Assembly (NCBI RefSeq): GCF_020181615.1
Contig: NZ_CP084029.1
Span: 1,717,875-1,781,874 of the forward strand
Length of the DNA stretch: 64,000 nt
Reading direction: 5' to 3'
Source: [Mycobacterium] crassicus
GTDB lineage: Bacteria > Actinomycetota > Actinomycetes > Mycobacteriales > Mycobacteriaceae
Part shown: positions 1 to 8,874 of the stretch, in pieces
Layout: each line of letters begins with the position of its first letter
Position numbering within the stretch: position 1 is the stretch's first letter
Translations under genes and position numbers: made by a program
The notes under the pieces: model-generated
What the model was told of the DNA's origin: nothing
The model's input: only the letters and a program-made list of their open reading frames with translations
Databases searched by the model: none

Positions 1-244
1 CGGCCACACCGAGGCCATCATCACCACCAACATGGCTGCCGCCCAGCAGTTCAGTGAGCAGGTCGACGCCGCAGCGGTCATGGTCAACGCGTCGACGGCG
101 TTCACCGACGGCGAGCAGTTCGGATTCGGCGCCGAGATCGGCATCTCCACCCAGAAACTGCACGCGCGTGGTCCGATGGGATTGCCCGAGCTGACGTCGA
201 CCAAATGGATCGTGTGGGGTGACGGCCACACCCGCCCGGCCTGA
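1..244 (+). CDS. proA: Gamma-glutamyl phosphate reductase, C-terminal part (partial at window edge)
   Basis: The window opens inside a reading frame whose last ~80 residues match the C-terminus of ProA, the NADPH-dependent enzyme that reduces gamma-glutamyl phosphate to glutamate semialdehyde in proline synthesis. Recognisable pieces are the [22 protein letters not shown] stretch and the terminal [13 protein letters not shown] motif of the aldehyde dehydrogenase fold. The catalytic cysteine lies upstream of the window. The TGA at 242–244 ends the gene, 30 nt before the MoxR gene. In M. tuberculosis proA is likewise next to the MoxR/VWA pair, which supports the call. Confidence 0.93.
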   Translation, partial: GHTEAIITTNMAAAQQFSEQVDAAAVMVNASTAFTDGEQFGFGAEIGISTQKLHARGPMGLPELTSTKWIVWGDGHTRPA

Positions 245-274
245 TACGCCGGCCTGATCAGAGAGCCAACATCT

Positions 275-1183
275 ATGGAGACCCCGGCCAGTTCCTACCG
301 CCCGGCCCGCCAGGCGCCCTTCTTCACCGACATCGACGATGTCGCCCGCCGACTCGCCGAGACCGGTTACCTGGCCGACACCGCCACCACCACCGCGGTG
401 TTCCTGGCCGACCGGCTGGGCAAGCCCCTGCTGGTGGAGGGTCCGGCCGGAGTCGGCAAGACCGAACTGGCCCGTGCGGTCGCCGCCGCCACCGGCGCCG
501 AACTGGTGCGCCTGCAGTGCTACGAGGGTGTCGATGAGGCCCGTGCCCTCTACGAGTGGAACCACGCCAAGCAGATACTCCGCATTCAAACCGGCAACAC
601 TGCCGGTGCGGCCGGTGACTGGGACGCCACCAAGATGGACGTTTTCTCCGAGGAGTTCCTGCTGACGCGTCCGCTGTTGACCGCCATCCGGCGCACCGAT
701 CCCACGGTGTTGCTGATCGACGAGACCGACAAGGCCGACATCGAGATCGAGGGTCTGCTGCTTGAGGTGTTGAGCGACTTCGCCGTCACCGTCCCCGAAT
801 TGGGCACCATCACCGCGACCCGGACCCCGTTCACGCTGCTGACCTCCAACGCCACTCGGGAACTGTCCGAGGCGCTCAAGCGCCGCTGCCTGTTCCTGCA
901 TATCGACTTTCCCGATCCCGATCTGGAACGTCAGATCCTGCTGTCCCGGGTGCCCGAACTGCCCGAGCACCTGGCCGCCGAACTCGTTCGGATCATCGGC
1001 GTGTTGCGCGGGATGCAGCTCAAGAAGCTGCCGTCGGTGGCCGAGACGATCGACTGGGGCCGAACACTTCTGGCGCTGGGCCTGGACACCATCGATGACG
1101 CCACCGTGGCTGCGACGCTCGGGGTGGTGCTCAAGCACCAGTCCGACCAGGTGCGCGCAACCGGAGAACTGCGGCTGAACTGA
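275..1183 (+). CDS. MoxR-family AAA+ ATPase
   Basis: This 302-residue protein is a MoxR-type AAA+ ATPase, a chaperone-like family that usually works with a von Willebrand factor A partner to mature or activate metal or cofactor enzymes. Visible motifs are Walker A GPAGVGKT at residues 56–63, Walker B VLLIDE at 145–150, and a sensor-like LTSNATRELSEALKRRC region. The ATG at 275 gives a full-length family product. The VWA gene starts 10 nt after its stop, so the two are almost certainly co-transcribed and act together. It corresponds to Rv2426c by context. The substrate is unknown. Confidence 0.9.
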   Translation: METPASSYRPARQAPFFTDIDDVARRLAETGYLADTATTTAVFLADRLGKPLLVEGPAGVGKTELARAVAAATGAELVRLQCYEGVDEARALYEWNHAKQILRIQTGNTAGAAGDWDATKMDVFSEEFLLTRPLLTAIRRTDPTVLLIDETDKADIEIEGLLLEVLSDFAVTVPELGTITATRTPFTLLTSNATRELSEALKRRCLFLHIDFPDPDLERQILLSRVPELPEHLAAELVRIIGVLRGMQLKKLPSVAETIDWGRTLLALGLDTIDDATVAATLGVVLKHQSDQVRATGELRLN

Positions 1184-1193
1184 TGGCCCCCTG

Positions 1194-2636
1194 ATGGTTC
1201 GTAGAATCCGCCCGACGCAGCCGTTGGCCCCACACGGTATTCCCGGGCACCTGGTGGAGTTCGTCGAAGCACTGCGCGGGCAGGGGATTTCGGTGGGGCC
1301 ATCGGAGACCGTCGACGCCGGTCGGGTGATGGCGGCGCTGGGACTGGGCGACCGCGAGGTGCTGCGCGAAGGGCTGGCGTGTGCGGTGCTGCGCCGGCCG
1401 GACCATCGCGACACCTACGACGCCATGTTCGATCTCTGGTTCCCCGCCGCGCTGGGCGAACGCACCGTGATCGTCGATGAAGACTCGGCTGACCCGTCGG
1501 CATCCGCACCGCTGCCGGAGGACGCCGACGCGATGCGGCAGATGCTGGTCGATCTGCTGACCGCCAATCCCGACCTCGCCGACAGCGATCCACGGATGTC
1601 GGCGATGATCGCGGCGATCGTCGGGGCCTACGGGCAGTACCGCTCCAGCCGCGGTCCGTCCTACTCGGCGTATCAGGCGCTCAAGGCGCTGGCGCTCGAC
1701 GAGTTGGAGGGAAGGTTGCTGGCCGGGCTGTTGGCGCCCTACGGCGACGAACCCAGCCCGACCCAGGAGCAGATCGCCAAGGCGATTGCCGCGCAACGGA
1801 TCGCCCAGCTGCGCAAGCTCGTCGATGCCGAGACCAAGCGTCGCACCGCCGAACAGTTGGGTCGCGAGCACGTCCAGATGTACGGCATACCGCAGCTGTC
1901 CGAGAACGTCGAATTCCTGCGGGCCTCCGGTGAGCAGCTGCGCCAGATGCGCCGGGTGGTGGCGCCGTTGGCCCGCACCCTGGCGACCCGGCTGGCCGCG
2001 CGACGGCGGCGCTCGCGCGCCGGCACCATCGACCTGCGCAAGACCTTGCGGAAATCCATGTCCACCGGCGGTGTGCCGATCGACGTGGTGCTGCGCAAAC
2101 CGCGGCCGGCCCGACCCGAGCTGGTGGTGCTGTGCGACGTGTCCGGATCGGTCGCCGGATTCAGTCACTTCACGCTGCTGCTGGTACACGCACTGCGCCA
2201 ACAGTTCTCAAGGGTTCGCGTTTTCGCCTTCATCGACACCACCGACGAGGTGACGCATCTGTTCGGGCCGGAGGCAGACCTGGCGGTGGCCGTCCAGCGG
2301 ATCACCCGGGAGTCCGGGGTGTACACGCGTGACGGTCACTCCGACTACGGTCACGCCTTCGTCTCGTTCGCCGAGAAGTATCCGAACGTGGTGTCGCCGC
2401 GCAGCGCCCTGCTGGTGTTGGGCGACGGCCGAACCAACTACCGGGACCCCGGAGTGGACGTGTTGTCGCATCTGGTGACCGCCAGCCGGCACGCGCACTG
2501 GCTGAATCCGGAGCCCCAACATCTTTGGGGCAGTGGGGATTCGGCGGTGCCACGCTATCGAGATGTGATCCCCGTGCATGAGTGCCGGTCGGCCAAGCAA
2601 CTCGCCGGGGTGATCGATCAGTTGCTGCCGGTGTAA
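1194..2636 (+). CDS. VWA domain-containing CoxE-like protein, MoxR partner
   Basis: The 480-residue product has a long helical N-terminal half and a C-terminal von Willebrand factor A domain whose metal-ion-dependent adhesion motif DVSGS begins at about residue 315. The C-terminus with LLVLGDGRTNYRDP is typical of CoxE/YehP-like VWA proteins that pair with MoxR ATPases. It is cytoplasmic, with no signal peptide or membrane segment. The start ATG lies 10 nt past the MoxR stop, which indicates translational coupling. It corresponds to Rv2425c by order. The client enzyme of this MoxR–VWA pair is not evident from the neighbourhood. Confidence 0.88.
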   Translation: MVRRIRPTQPLAPHGIPGHLVEFVEALRGQGISVGPSETVDAGRVMAALGLGDREVLREGLACAVLRRPDHRDTYDAMFDLWFPAALGERTVIVDEDSADPSASAPLPEDADAMRQMLVDLLTANPDLADSDPRMSAMIAAIVGAYGQYRSSRGPSYSAYQALKALALDELEGRLLAGLLAPYGDEPSPTQEQIAKAIAAQRIAQLRKLVDAETKRRTAEQLGREHVQMYGIPQLSENVEFLRASGEQLRQMRRVVAPLARTLATRLAARRRRSRAGTIDLRKTLRKSMSTGGVPIDVVLRKPRPARPELVVLCDVSGSVAGFSHFTLLLVHALRQQFSRVRVFAFIDTTDEVTHLFGPEADLAVAVQRITRESGVYTRDGHSDYGHAFVSFAEKYPNVVSPRSALLVLGDGRTNYRDPGVDVLSHLVTASRHAHWLNPEPQHLWGSGDSAVPRYRDVIPVHECRSAKQLAGVIDQLLPV

Positions 2637-2807
2637 TCCGGCCAGCCCGTACAACAGTGCGCGCTCGGCGAGTCCGATAGAGCAAGCACACTGTCTTTCT
2701 CGGAAAAACTAGAGTAGCTCATTGCTCTATGAACCCCCGTGAACACCGAAATAACCTAAGACGGCCTTAGCGAGCGTTAAGGATCTCGTGTTTGACGGGG
2801 AGGTCGT

Positions 2808-5690
2808 GTGATGGCTGTCAGGAACCGCGGTGGGAAGCGGAACAACTCATGCAAGGGCAAGGTGGGGCGTGGTAGCCGCGTCGCCGGTGCCGGTGCGGCG
2901 GTAAGTGCGTTTCTGGCGTTCGGGATGACGCCACTGGCGTCCATGCCGCAGGCTCAGGCCGATGACTTCGGCCTGGATGGCCTGTTCGACCCGAGTGCGT
3001 GGGCGGCGTTGTTCGACACCAGTTCCTGGGGTTCGTCGTGGGACCACCTGTTCTCCGGTGACGAGGTGAACACCGCGTTGAGCGCGGCCTGGACCGACCC
3101 GGGTTCGGCGGCCTCGAACGCGATCGCTGACGCGTTCCAGACTGACTTCTGGCTGCCGTTGCACCAGGCCCTGCAGGACTGGATGGCCAGCCCGCTGGGC
3201 ATCCAGGTGGACGGCGTGATCAACCAGATCTTCGCACCGTTGACCCCGGCTGGGTCCTGCGGCGTCATCTGCAACGGCGCCGATGGCACTGAAACGCACG
3301 TCGATGGTGAAAACGGCGGCTTGTGGTTCGGCGACGGCGGCGATGGCTGGAACTGGAGCACTAGCACCGCCAACCTCGGTGAGGCCGGCGGTGAAGGTGG
3401 TGCGGCCGGCGGTTGGGGCAACGGCGGTGACGGCGGTGCCGGTGGGCTCGGTGCGGTGGGCGGCAACGGCGGCACGGGCGGCGAGTGGTGGGGCAACGGC
3501 GGAGACGGTGGTGCAGGCGGTACGGGCACGTTCCTGGAGGACCACAACGGCATCGGCGGGGCCGGCGGAAACGGCGGCAACTCCTCGAGTCATCCCCCCA
3601 CCGACCTGTTCGCGGTGGGCGCGGCCGGCAACGGCGGCAACGGTGGGGCCGGCGGGGCCGGGGCGCTCGGCGCCAACTCCGGCTTCGACACGCTCGGCAA
3701 CGCTTTGACCGCTCACGCCGGTGGCAACGGCGGGGTCGGTGGCCTCGGCGGGAACGGCGGCATCATCTTGGGCAGCGGCGGCACCGGTGGTGTCGGCGGC
3801 GAAGGTGGTGGCGGTGGTGACGCCAATGGTGCGGCCGGTGGTGCGGGCCAGAATGCGCTGGCCGGTAGTGGCCTCGGCGGTGCCGTCGGTGATAACGGGG
3901 GCAACGGCGGTACCGCCGGCGCCGGCGGTACCGGGGGTAAGGGCGGTGCCGGGGGCGGCAGCGGGTTCATCGGAGCCGTGGGTGATCAGGGTCTTGGCGG
4001 CAAAGGTGGTGCCGGTGGTGACGCCAACGGTGCCCTGGGTGGCACCGGTGGCACCGGTGCCGGCGGCGGTAACAACTCCACGGCCGGGTCCGGTGGCAAC
4101 GGCGGTAACGGCGGGAATGTCGGTACGGCCGGTAAGGGTGGTACCGGCGGCTTCAGTGCCGATGGCGCGATTCAGGCCGCTGGCGGCTCGGCCGGGGTGG
4201 CGATCGCAGGCAACGGCGGGACCGGCGGTCTGGGTGGCCAAGGCGCGGGTGTGATCGGCACGTACGCCCAGGCCGGTGGTGACGGCGGTACCGGTGGCCA
4301 TGGTGGGCTGGGCTCCAACGGCGGCGCGGACGGTAACGGCGGCGGTGGCGGCCAGGGCGGGGCGGGTGGCGTTGTGACCACCGGGACCACGACCGCGACC
4401 GCTACCGCCGGCAACGGCGGCGCAGGCGGCGACGGTGGCGCCGGTACCGGGACCGCGGCCGGCCAGGGCGGTGGCGGCGGTGGTGGTGGCGGCGGTGCGT
4501 ACATCAAGGTAGACAGCGGCGGCACCGTCACCGGCACGGCCACCGGTGGTAACGGTGGTCATGGCGGCAATGGTGAGACCACCGGCGTCGGAGGCCTCGG
4601 AGGCACCGGTGGTGGCGCGCGGCTCTCCACCGACAGCGTCACGTTCACCGACAACGCCGGCAGGACCAACACGTTCGCCGCGACCGGCAGCAAAGTAGTT
4701 GACGGAACAGCGGTCGGCGGAACGGGCGGTAACGGCGGGGCCGACGGCGGCGCCGGCGGTAACGGCGGTAACGGCATCGTCTGGACCGAGGGACCGGGTG
4801 CTACGGCCAGCGGCACCGGCCACGGCGGTAATGGCGGCAGCGGTGACGGCGCCGGCAGTGTCGGAGGAAACGGCGCCAACGGCCTCGTCCAGGGGGCCTG
4901 GTTCACCAACCAGGTCCCGGTTCACAACGCGGGCTCGGTGTTCGGCGGGAACGCCGACGGCACCGCGACCGGAGGTGACGGCGGTGACGCCAGCGGCGGT
5001 GGCATCGGTGGCAACGGCGGCGGTGCGTGGCTGCTGGGCGCCGGGACCAACGGCACGCTTAACGAGGACGGCACGATCAACCAGCTCGGCACCGTGACCG
5101 GCATCTCTACCGGCAGCGCCACCGGCGGTGACGGCGGCGTGGCCAGTGTTGCCGGCGCTCACGGCGGTAACGGCGGTACTGCTCAGCAACACGGCATCTA
5201 CGGCACCGCCAGCGGCAGCGGGACCGGCGGTGACGGCGGCGAGGGCCTCGGTGGCAACGGCGGTGCCGGTGGCGACGGCTGGGCCGGCGTTTCGGACCAG
5301 GCCGCAGGCAGCCAGGGCAGCAGTTGCACGAACTGCACCGCGATCGGCGGCGACGGCGGCAACGGCGGCGCTAACGGCACGAACGGTGCCCTGGGCGGCA
5401 AGGGCGGTGACGGCGGTAGCGGCAAGATGGAGGCGGCAACCAACATCACTGCGCCACACTTCCTCAACACCACCACCACGGGCGGTGACGGCGGTGTCGG
5501 CGGTAAGGGCGGCACCTTCGTCAGCATCGCGTTGCCCGGCACCGGCGGCGTCGGCGGTGCCGGGGGCGGCACCCCCAGCGGCTACGACAGCGACGGCACC
5601 GGCTCGGACGGCACTGCCGGCGGGCCCGGCGGTGCCGACGGATCCGTCGGCAGCCCCGGATCGCCGGGGACATTCACCCCCACCCCCTGA
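2808..5690 (+). CDS. Exported PGRS-repeat protein lacking a PE domain
   Basis: This 960-residue protein begins with a basic stretch and a hydrophobic segment ending around SMPQAQA, consistent with an N-terminal signal peptide of ~50 residues. Residues ~50–160 form an Asp/Trp-rich non-repetitive domain with a Cys pair (SCGVIC). The rest, roughly 165–950, is Gly-Gly-X/Gly-Asn-Gly-Gly repeat of the PGRS type, interrupted by short less repetitive islands. There is no PE motif at the N-terminus, so this belongs to the PE-less PGRS proteins of nontuberculous mycobacteria. The frame opens with GTG at 2808, but ATG at 2811 sits better behind the GGGGAGG at 2797–2803. The function is unknown; a cell-surface location is likely. 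Confidence 0.85.
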   Translation: MMAVRNRGGKRNNSCKGKVGRGSRVAGAGAAVSAFLAFGMTPLASMPQAQADDFGLDGLFDPSAWAALFDTSSWGSSWDHLFSGDEVNTALSAAWTDPGSAASNAIADAFQTDFWLPLHQALQDWMASPLGIQVDGVINQIFAPLTPAGSCGVICNGADGTETHVDGENGGLWFGDGGDGWNWSTSTANLGEAGGEGGAAGGWGNGGDGGAGGLGAVGGNGGTGGEWWGNGGDGGAGGTGTFLEDHNGIGGAGGNGGNSSSHPPTDLFAVGAAGNGGNGGAGGAGALGANSGFDTLGNALTAHAGGNGGVGGLGGNGGIILGSGGTGGVGGEGGGGGDANGAAGGAGQNALAGSGLGGAVGDNGGNGGTAGAGGTGGKGGAGGGSGFIGAVGDQGLGGKGGAGGDANGALGGTGGTGAGGGNNSTAGSGGNGGNGGNVGTAGKGGTGGFSADGAIQAAGGSAGVAIAGNGGTGGLGGQGAGVIGTYAQAGGDGGTGGHGGLGSNGGADGNGGGGGQGGAGGVVTTGTTTATATAGNGGAGGDGGAGTGTAAGQGGGGGGGGGGAYIKVDSGGTVTGTATGGNGGHGGNGETTGVGGLGGTGGGARLSTDSVTFTDNAGRTNTFAATGSKVVDGTAVGGTGGNGGADGGAGGNGGNGIVWTEGPGATASGTGHGGNGGSGDGAGSVGGNGANGLVQGAWFTNQVPVHNAGSVFGGNADGTATGGDGGDASGGGIGGNGGGAWLLGAGTNGTLNEDGTINQLGTVTGISTGSATGGDGGVASVAGAHGGNGGTAQQHGIYGTASGSGTGGDGGEGLGGNGGAGGDGWAGVSDQAAGSQGSSCTNCTAIGGDGGNGGANGTNGALGGKGGDGGSGKMEAATNITAPHFLNTTTTGGDGGVGGKGGTFVSIALPGTGGVGGAGGGTPSGYDSDGTGSDGTAGGPGGADGSVGSPGSPGTFTPTP

Positions 5691-5764
5691 TCGCGGCGGC
5701 GCAGGGCCAGTCGGTGCTCCGGCTGGCCCTGGCGTTGGCGGAGTGGGGGCACAGGATTTTGAGA

Positions 5765-5788
5765 TTAATTGACGTAAGCGTTAATTGA
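5765..5788 (+). repeat. 24-bp operator-like repeat, copy 1
   Basis: The 24-bp segment contains the octamer TTAATTGA twice, 16 bp apart (5765–5772 and 5781–5788), around the core GCGTTAAT. It aligns with the segment at 5838–5861 at all but four positions and shares ATTGAC and GCGTTAAT, at the same spacing, with 8766–8789 upstream of the LAL regulator. Half-sites repeated in the same orientation at a fixed spacing suggest a transcription factor site. Confidence 0.55.
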
Positions 5789-5837
5789 GTCTCTGGAGTA
5801 TTCCGCATTTCGTTAAGGCGCAATGCGCCTGATGGTA

Positions 5838-5861
5838 TTAATTAATATACGCGTTAATTAA
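5838..5861 (+). repeat. 24-bp operator-like repeat, copy 2
   Basis: The octamer TTAATTAA occurs at 5838–5845 and again at 5854–5861, the same 16-bp spacing as in copy 1, with ACGCGTTAAT between and into the second half. The identical decamer ACGCGTTAAT recurs at 8777–8786. The candidate −10 element TAGATT at 5873–5878 lies just downstream. Confidence 0.55.
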
Positions 5862-6032
5862 TAGCCGAAATATAGATTCGGGCATGCGCTGATGTGACGG
5901 CATTGTCAGGTCGGCATGATCTGGTTCAATCGTCCGCAACTCAGGCTTCGCTTGGTTGGCAGGAAGCCCGAATTGGGGAGGTCGTGAAGCGGGGTGCGCA
6001 CGCCGACAGCGTCGGTGGGCTCAGGCCCGGGC

Positions 6033-8679
6033 CTACTCTGCGAACAGCTGGACCAACTGATCGCGCCGTTCGATACCGAGTTTGGCGAACATGCGGTACA
6101 GGTGCCCGTCGATGGTGCGTACCGACACCGAGAGGCGATCGGCGATCTGCCGGTTGGGAAGACCTGCGGCAACGAGCATCGCGATCTCACGTTCGCGGCC
6201 CGTGATCGGCAGTGGTTGAGCCGCTTTCGTAACGGCTGGCGTGTGGATGTCGCCCTGCCTGGCCCACGATTGGGTCCGCGTCGACGCCTCCAGTTGCTTG
6301 CCCCGTTGGCCGCTGCGCTCGTACTCACAGGCCGCCTGAGCCGCCGCGTCGGCCGCCATCGCCAAGGCCCCCATGGCCGCGATTTTGTCGGCTGCGCTGC
6401 TCAACAGTTCGGCGTCGCGCTCGGCCAGGCCGCGAGCCTGCGCAGCTATCGCCGCCGACCAGGGGGTGTCCAGGGTCTTGGCAAGTTCTGCCAACCGGTC
6501 GGCGTGCGACCGATCGCCGAATCGGACTGCGGTGTGCAGGGCTCGCATCTCAACGGCATGCATCCCGGATCGCCGCGCGGTCTGCGCTGCCCGCAGCGCG
6601 TGGGCCCGACCGTCGGATGTCTGACCATGCGCGGCTTGCTCCCAGGCCCGGGCCAGCTCGAGTTCCGGTAGAAAGGCGGCGATCTGCGGGCCCATAGGCC
6701 GCCTCGCAATGCTGCAGTGCGGCCGTGGCTGCCACGGTGTTCCCGCGCGCCGCTTCGGCCTGGGTGGCCCAGGCGTTCGCGAGCATCGGCCACAACGGTG
6801 GAGCCGAACCCGACAGCTCAGGCATCGAGTTCTGAAATGCCGAGCACGCCAAGGCCAGTTCGCCACGCACCAGATGGACGAAGCCCGACAACACAACGGC
6901 CATCGCATGCGGCTCAGGCACGCCCGCGGCCATCGTGGCAAAGCGTTCGACCGCGAGTTCGGCCGCCGGGATATCGCCGGCTGCGACCAGTGCCATCACC
7001 TCGGCGAGGCCGAGTCCGAACAGCAAAGCCCCCGATGGACTGCGCGCGGCCCCCCGCAACGCGTGCAATCCCGCCTCTGCGATTCGGGTGGCGTCACCGA
7101 ACCGACCCACTTTGATCAGTGCCTGCGCGGTCGGCAGGGCCGCCAGGGCGGTTGCCACCGGTGACGCGGCCGCGGCGCAGAACGGCGGCCCGGCCCGGAG
7201 CGTTGTGGTCAGGTCGTCGGAGAAGAACGAGATGGTCAGATTGAGGGCTTCGGGCAGAGCGGCGCTTTCTTCATCGTGGGCGCGATCCCGCGCCTCGGCC
7301 AGAATCCTTCGGGCCGCGTCGATTTCACCACAGTTCCAGAACAGGTTCGACGCACGTAAGCAACCCCACTGGATGATCGACTGCTCGTCGGCGTCGTCGA
7401 GCGAGACACGGGACAGCACCGCCTCGGCCTCGTCGCCTCGGCCTTGTCCGCACAGTGCGTATCCAAGTACGAGTGCCGCCAGCAAACCTCCGTCACGGTC
7501 AAAAGCGAAGCGGGCCAGATCTTCCGCATGGGCCGGGTTGGACACGGCCGCCGCGCTGATCGCCGCGTCGATGATCAGGTCCAGGTCCGGTTCGAGGTCG
7601 CTGCCGATCATGAACTGCGCCATCCGGATCCGGCCGCGCATGTCGGGCAGCCGCAAGCGGTGCCCGCCGCCCCGCAGGTACTTGTCGAAAGCCTTGGCCA
7701 GCATGCCGTTGAGTTGACGCGAACGCGCCACCCCGGCCCGCTCGAGCACCGCTTCGCGGAAGACGGGGTGCGTCACCTGGGCCAGCGTGCCCGCGCCGTC
7801 GAAAGCCAGGTGAATCAATCGATGACGCTCCAGACCGGAAACCGCCTCGGGAGAACACAGTTCCCGGAAGACCTCCCAGTCCAGTATTTCCGCGGTCGCC
7901 AGGACCTCGAGTGCTTCCAGTTCGTCCGGAGTGAGGTCCTGGAGCCGAAAATCAAGAAGGTCGGCCAGCTCCCGATCGGCGTGCAGGGGACCCCGGAGGT
8001 GCCACACGTCATCATCTTGTGTCAAGACGCCGCTGTCCTTGCCGGCCCGCAGCAGTCCACGCAGATACAGCGGACTCCCCGCACTTCGGTCGTGCAGCCC
8101 CTTGATCACCTGCGGGCTGACCACACCGCCGAGCGCACGCCGGGCGAGTTCCCCGGTCTGTTCGCGGCTGAAGGGGCCGATATGCAGGTTCAGCAGCAGA
8201 TGTTCTTTGAGCAGTGCGGTGATCGCGTCGAATATCGACTCGCCGGACCGGATCACCACGATCAATCGCGCGGTGCTCTCCGCGGCGAGCTGGTAGACCA
8301 AGGTGGCCGACAACGGATCCAGGAGTTGGGCGTCGTCGACGACGATCACCAGGTTCTCGGCGGCGGCGAGGCTCTGGTGTGCGATCGCCAACATCACGGC
8401 CGGCTCGCACGCCGCAGCGACGGTCACCGACCGGGAGAACGCGCCCAGCGGTACGTCGCGTCCGGTCTGGGTGCCGAGCACGAATCTGACCGTGTCCCCG
8501 TCCGCGGTGAGGCGAGCCCCGAGTTTACGGGCCAGCGTCGATTTGCCGACCCCGCTCTCGCCGACCAATGCGACGCCCTGAAACTCCGAGTTCGGATTGA
8601 GGGCCAGCATGGCGTCGCGCAGTTCATCGTCGCGGCCCACGACTGGCCACGCTGGAACCGATTCGCCCCCGGTCCGCAC
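6033..8679 (-). pseudogene. LAL-type LuxR family regulator with AAA ATPase domain, interrupted by a one-base frameshift
   Basis: Two overlapping minus-strand frames together encode a large ATP-binding LuxR regulator. The upstream frame begins at GTG 8679 and has Walker A GESGVGKST at residues 40–48, Walker B LVIVVDDAQ, a winged-helix region and TPR-like repeats. The downstream frame continues the TPR region (EAAYGPQIAAFLPELELA) and ends in a LuxR helix–turn–helix (ITGREREIAMLVAAGLPNRQ…) before TAG at 6033–6035. The register changes at the GGGCCC at 6688–6693; removing one base restores an 881-residue protein, the normal size for LAL regulators. It may be a real mutation or a sequencing error, because coding quality continues on both sides. 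It is probably autoregulated or coregulated through the motif at 8766–8789. Confidence 0.82.
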
Positions 8680-8717
8680 TGAATTCGACCCTTCCGCGCA
8701 TGTTGGTGATGCGGAGA

Positions 8718-8723
8718 ATTTTA
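8718..8723 (-). promoter_or_regulatory. Candidate −10 element of the LAL regulator gene
   Basis: On the minus strand the hexamer TAAAAT (complement of 8718–8723) matches the actinobacterial −10 pattern. It lies about 40 nt upstream of the GTG start at 8679. A partial match to the operator motif (TTAAGCGTCATT on the minus strand, around 8735–8746) falls near the −35 position, and a full copy is at 8766–8789. Confidence 0.4.
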
Positions 8724-8765
8724 CGGCGACAACAAGAATGACGCTTAACTTTTTTCAGGTATCGG

Positions 8766-8789
8766 AGTATTGACTGACGCGTTAATAAA
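8766..8789 (+). repeat. Operator-like repeat, copy 3, upstream of the LAL regulator
   Basis: This segment shares ATTGAC (8769–8774) and GCGTTAAT (8779–8786) in the same order and spacing with the repeat at 5765–5788, and the decamer ACGCGTTAAT with the repeat at 5838–5861. It lies ~90–110 nt upstream of the regulator start, in the spacer between the methyltransferase stop and the regulator. This is the position expected for a control site of the regulator gene. Confidence 0.5.
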
Positions 8790-8874
8790 CTGAATGGCCA
8801 GGTGTGACGCCTGGGACACAGTCAAGTGATCGACGACGGTCTCGCTCGCGGGTAGTCCCGGCACCGCAATCCGG

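Larger units (their letters stand above)
5691..6032. other. AT-rich convergent intergenic spacer
   Basis: This 342-bp gap lies between the 3' ends of the PGRS gene and the LAL regulator gene. Its first ~70 bp are GC-rich, but 5760–5880 is markedly AT-rich for this genome and carries two copies of a 24-bp degenerate repeat (5765–5788 and 5838–5861), followed by a possible −10 hexamer TAGATT at 5873–5878 on the + strand. No convincing gene is seen; a + strand open frame starting with GTG at 5894 runs antisense into the regulator gene and looks like a shadow. The spacer could hold a regulated antisense or small RNA promoter, but this is inference. Confidence 0.5.

Noticed and set aside
2847..5459. 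870-residue minus-strand open frame opposite the PGRS gene
   Set aside because: It is the Ala/Thr/Val-rich antisense shadow of GGC/GGN repeats. It has no domain or ribosome site, and the + strand frame has a signal peptide and family repeats.
3300..5600. Regular GGC-rich repeats that might be mistaken for a CRISPR array
   Set aside because: The periodicity is codon-level PGRS repeat with no fixed-length unique spacers, and no cas genes are nearby.
5894..6205. 103-codon + strand frame overlapping the LAL regulator end
   Set aside because: Two thirds of it is antisense to coding sequence and the product is Arg/Gly-rich; retained only as a possible antisense transcript in the findings.
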